Origin: Eubacteriales bacterium
GTDB taxonomy: Bacteria > Bacillota > Clostridia > Peptostreptococcales > Anaerovoracaceae
Length of the DNA stretch: 7,071 bases
Assembly: GCA_028680875.1 (NCBI GenBank)
Contig: JAQUJQ010000077.1
Coordinates: 1-7,071 of the forward strand
Direction of reading: 5' to 3'
Numbering within the stretch: the stretch's first letter is position 1; each line of letters starts with the position of its first letter. Shown in pieces: positions 5,440 to 7,071 of the stretch. Below the pieces are notes generated by a model. It ran no database searches and was not told the origin of the DNA. It saw nothing but the letters and a program-made list of their open reading frames with translations. The translations under genes were made by a program, and so were the position numbers.

Positions 5440-7071
5440 AAGATGTTTACCCTGTTTCAGCATGCCGTAAAAGACATCCCAAATTTCATCGCTGGCTTGG
5501 GAGTATTGCCAACAAGCAGAGCCGGCCAAATTATAGGACTGGATTAAATGAAGACGGTTTGCCATAGAGCGGGAATCTTCGATCCAAATTTTATCCGTAA
5601 AAGGATCGTTAGGGTAAGATACAAAATATTGTTTTTCTTTATCTAGCCAGACTGGAGTTAAACTTTTTTCAACAATCAAATTTTGTATGTAAGGCATGGT
5701 TGCAGATGGATTCCTGATCACCTTACCGTTGTTATCAACTACCCAAACTCTTGTATACATAGGAATTCCTAATAGCACCTGCTTAGCCGGAACTTCCTTT
5801 AAGGTAGCTTGTATGGCTTCTTCTACCCAAGGAAGGGATGCAACTGAGCCTGCTGCCGGACTTCCTCCATAATGCTCGTCGTAGGTCATAACTGCAATAA
5901 AATCTACATATTTTGCTAAGGAACGCCGGTCGTATTCAACGGTCCAGGGTTTGGGAATAAGGGTATCTATTGATAGATTAAGGCCCTGCCTTTCTGTATA
6001 CGTCCGCAATAGGGCGGTAAAGGCGGTCAAACCGGCTCTGTCACTATCCAAAACCTGTTCGTAATCAATGTTGATTCCATCTACATCATAGAGACAGGCA
6101 TAGAAAATATACTGTGCTACAGTTTTATTAAGCAGCCTACTATTACTAAACACAGCGGATGTATAGGCTGTGGAGCCTTTAACCCCCATATTATTGGTTA
6201 TGGTAGCCCAAACAGCATATCCGTTTTTATGAGCCGTATGGCTGTAACCTAAATCTCCATTATTTTCAACTGCCCCATCTCCATCTACAATCAAATCAAA
6301 CCAGGTAGGAGAAAGGATGTCGATACCTCGGGTCTTTGTGGTAGGAGCCGGAGGGGTCACCTTATTTACGTATTGCCATACCAAGTTGATTTTTTCAGAA
6401 CCTCTTATAAACTTGTCCTTTTTCGGAGCATAGAAATCAACTTTGGACAGATCCAAATCAGATATAGTTATTTGAGATTTCATCACGTATCCAAGAAATC
6501 CTTCTTGGGTTTCAATTTTAAAGTAATTATCGGTTTCCCCTTTAATAAAAACTATTTCACCTTTCGAAAGGACGAAAGGATCAGCCGGTGTTTCTAATAC
6601 AGAAAGAGAAGGAATCCCTTCCGTATGGTCCCTATTGACCTTAGCAATTTTCTCCGAACCGGAATAGGCGAATAATTTAATTCCATTGGAGGAGAGAGAA
6701 TAACTGAGTTTAATAAATTGTTCCATGGTGTTTAAAGGAACATAAAGTTGATCTTCAATGGTTTTTAATGGTATGTATACGGTCCCGCCATAGGTTTTTA
6801 CAAAATTGGTAGTTGCATCATCAGCCATAATGATGTTTTGTTTAGATAGATCAATACAAATCTTTTTGGCCGTTTTGTCGATAAAAATATCAGATGTATC
6901 TCCATATCGTTCCACTGCTGTCAATGGGATATAGGGGGTATTGTTTATTATATAGCCCTTTTCAGAAAGCCGTTTATTCTCAAAATAAATGGTTTCTCCG
7001 CTATCATAATTTGCACCGTAGGTGTCCATGGCAGACCAAATTCCTGCTGCCAATGCGAAAATTATCAGAAA
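5425..7071 (-). CDS. Secreted GH18 family glycosidase with copper-amine-oxidase-like and SH3 domains (5' end outside window)
   Basis: 548 residues are visible; the frame runs off the right edge, so the start codon is missing here. The first visible residues, FLIIFALAAGIW, are the end of a signal peptide or membrane anchor, so a TTG at 7053 is not the start. Next comes a copper-amine-oxidase N-domain-like stalk (about 30-130, with repeated YIPL/YVPL strands), then an SH3-like domain (about 155-200, ending GFLGYVMKSQI), a Pro/Thr linker, and the GH18 barrel (about 245-545). The active-site strand is DGINIDYE (331-338), with catalytic Glu338 and the Asp two residues before it; Asn replaces the first inner Asp, as is usual in YaaH/SleL/YdhD-type enzymes. 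MTYDEH (395-400) and a late CWQYSQ match the family. The likely target is N-acetylglucosamine-containing wall or spore-cortex glycan, acting outside the membrane. The exact substrate is uncertain. Confidence 0.88.
   Translation of the reverse strand, partial: FLIIFALAAGIWSAMDTYGANYDSGETIYFENKRLSEKGYIINNTPYIPLTAVERYGDTSDIFIDKTAKKICIDLSKQNIIMADDATTNFVKTYGGTVYIPLKTIEDQLYVPLNTMEQFIKLSYSLSSNGIKLFAYSGSEKIAKVNRDHTEGIPSLSVLETPADPFVLSKGEIVFIKGETDNYFKIETQEGFLGYVMKSQITISDLDLSKVDFYAPKKDKFIRGSEKINLVWQYVNKVTPPAPTTKTRGIDILSPTWFDLIVDGDGAVENNGDLGYSHTAHKNGYAVWATITNNMGVKGSTAYTSAVFSNSRLLNKTVAQYIFYACLYDVDGINIDYEQVLDSDRAGLTAFTALLRTYTERQGLNLSIDTLIPKPWTVEYDRRSLAKYVDFIAVMTYDEHYGGSPAAGSVASLPWVEEAIQATLKEVPAKQVLLGIPMYTRVWVVDNNGKVIRNPSATMPYIQNLIVEKSLTPVWLDKEKQYFVSYPNDPFTDKIWIEDSRSMANRLHLIQSYNLAGSACWQYSQASDEIWDVFYGMLKQGKHLKDFE

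Noticed and set aside
1..7071. CRISPR array, tRNA or rRNA genes, insertion sequences, toxin-antitoxin or phage-defence genes
   Set aside because: No regularly spaced repeats, no cloverleaf or rRNA-like segments, no transposase and no such protein motifs were seen on either strand.

Overview
The window reads as a low-GC Gram-positive, most likely an anaerobic, spore-forming member of the Clostridia. The evidence is AT-rich DNA, strong GGAGG-type ribosome binding sites, frequent GTG starts, tightly packed operons, and protein families typical of that group: a clostridial-type stand-alone Smr protein, a copper-amine-oxidase-like/SH3/GH18 surface glycosidase, and a Tad-like secretion gene end. 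No species can be named from sequence alone.

Region 1 (1-901, + strand) is the 3' end of an operon. It holds the last residues of a TadC/GspF-like membrane protein, a DUF192 protein, and a small coiled-coil protein with a DivIVA-like N-terminal motif. Region 2 (about 879-4203, + strand) is a four-gene Nik/Dpp/Opp-type ABC importer cassette: two permeases and two ATPases. Its internal junctions overlap by 4-8 bp, which suggests tight translational coupling. A candidate SigA promoter lies at the end of the DivIVA-like gene. No substrate-binding protein gene is visible. The first permease seems to lack a standard start codon; the best start is ATA at 954.

Region 3 (4135-4938, - strand) encodes a Cys-rich protein of unrecognised function, convergent with the transporter and overlapping its last ATPase by 69 bp. 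Region 4 (4939-5045) is a short divergent control region with two candidate promoters, an imperfect palindrome overlapping both, and a duplicated ribosome-binding-site segment. Region 5 (5046-5390, + strand) is an Smr-family protein. Region 6 (5425-7071, - strand) is a secreted or membrane-anchored GH18 glycosidase whose extreme N-terminus lies outside the window. It converges on the Smr gene, with small inverted repeats between them.

The transporter cassette should act as one membrane complex. The Cys-rich and GH18 proteins may act at the cell or spore surface, but that is inference. I see no clear new multi-gene system. The points most worth checking are the missing start codon of the permease, the in-register convergent overlap that looks like a deletion junction, the missing binding protein, and the unrecognised Cys-rich family.
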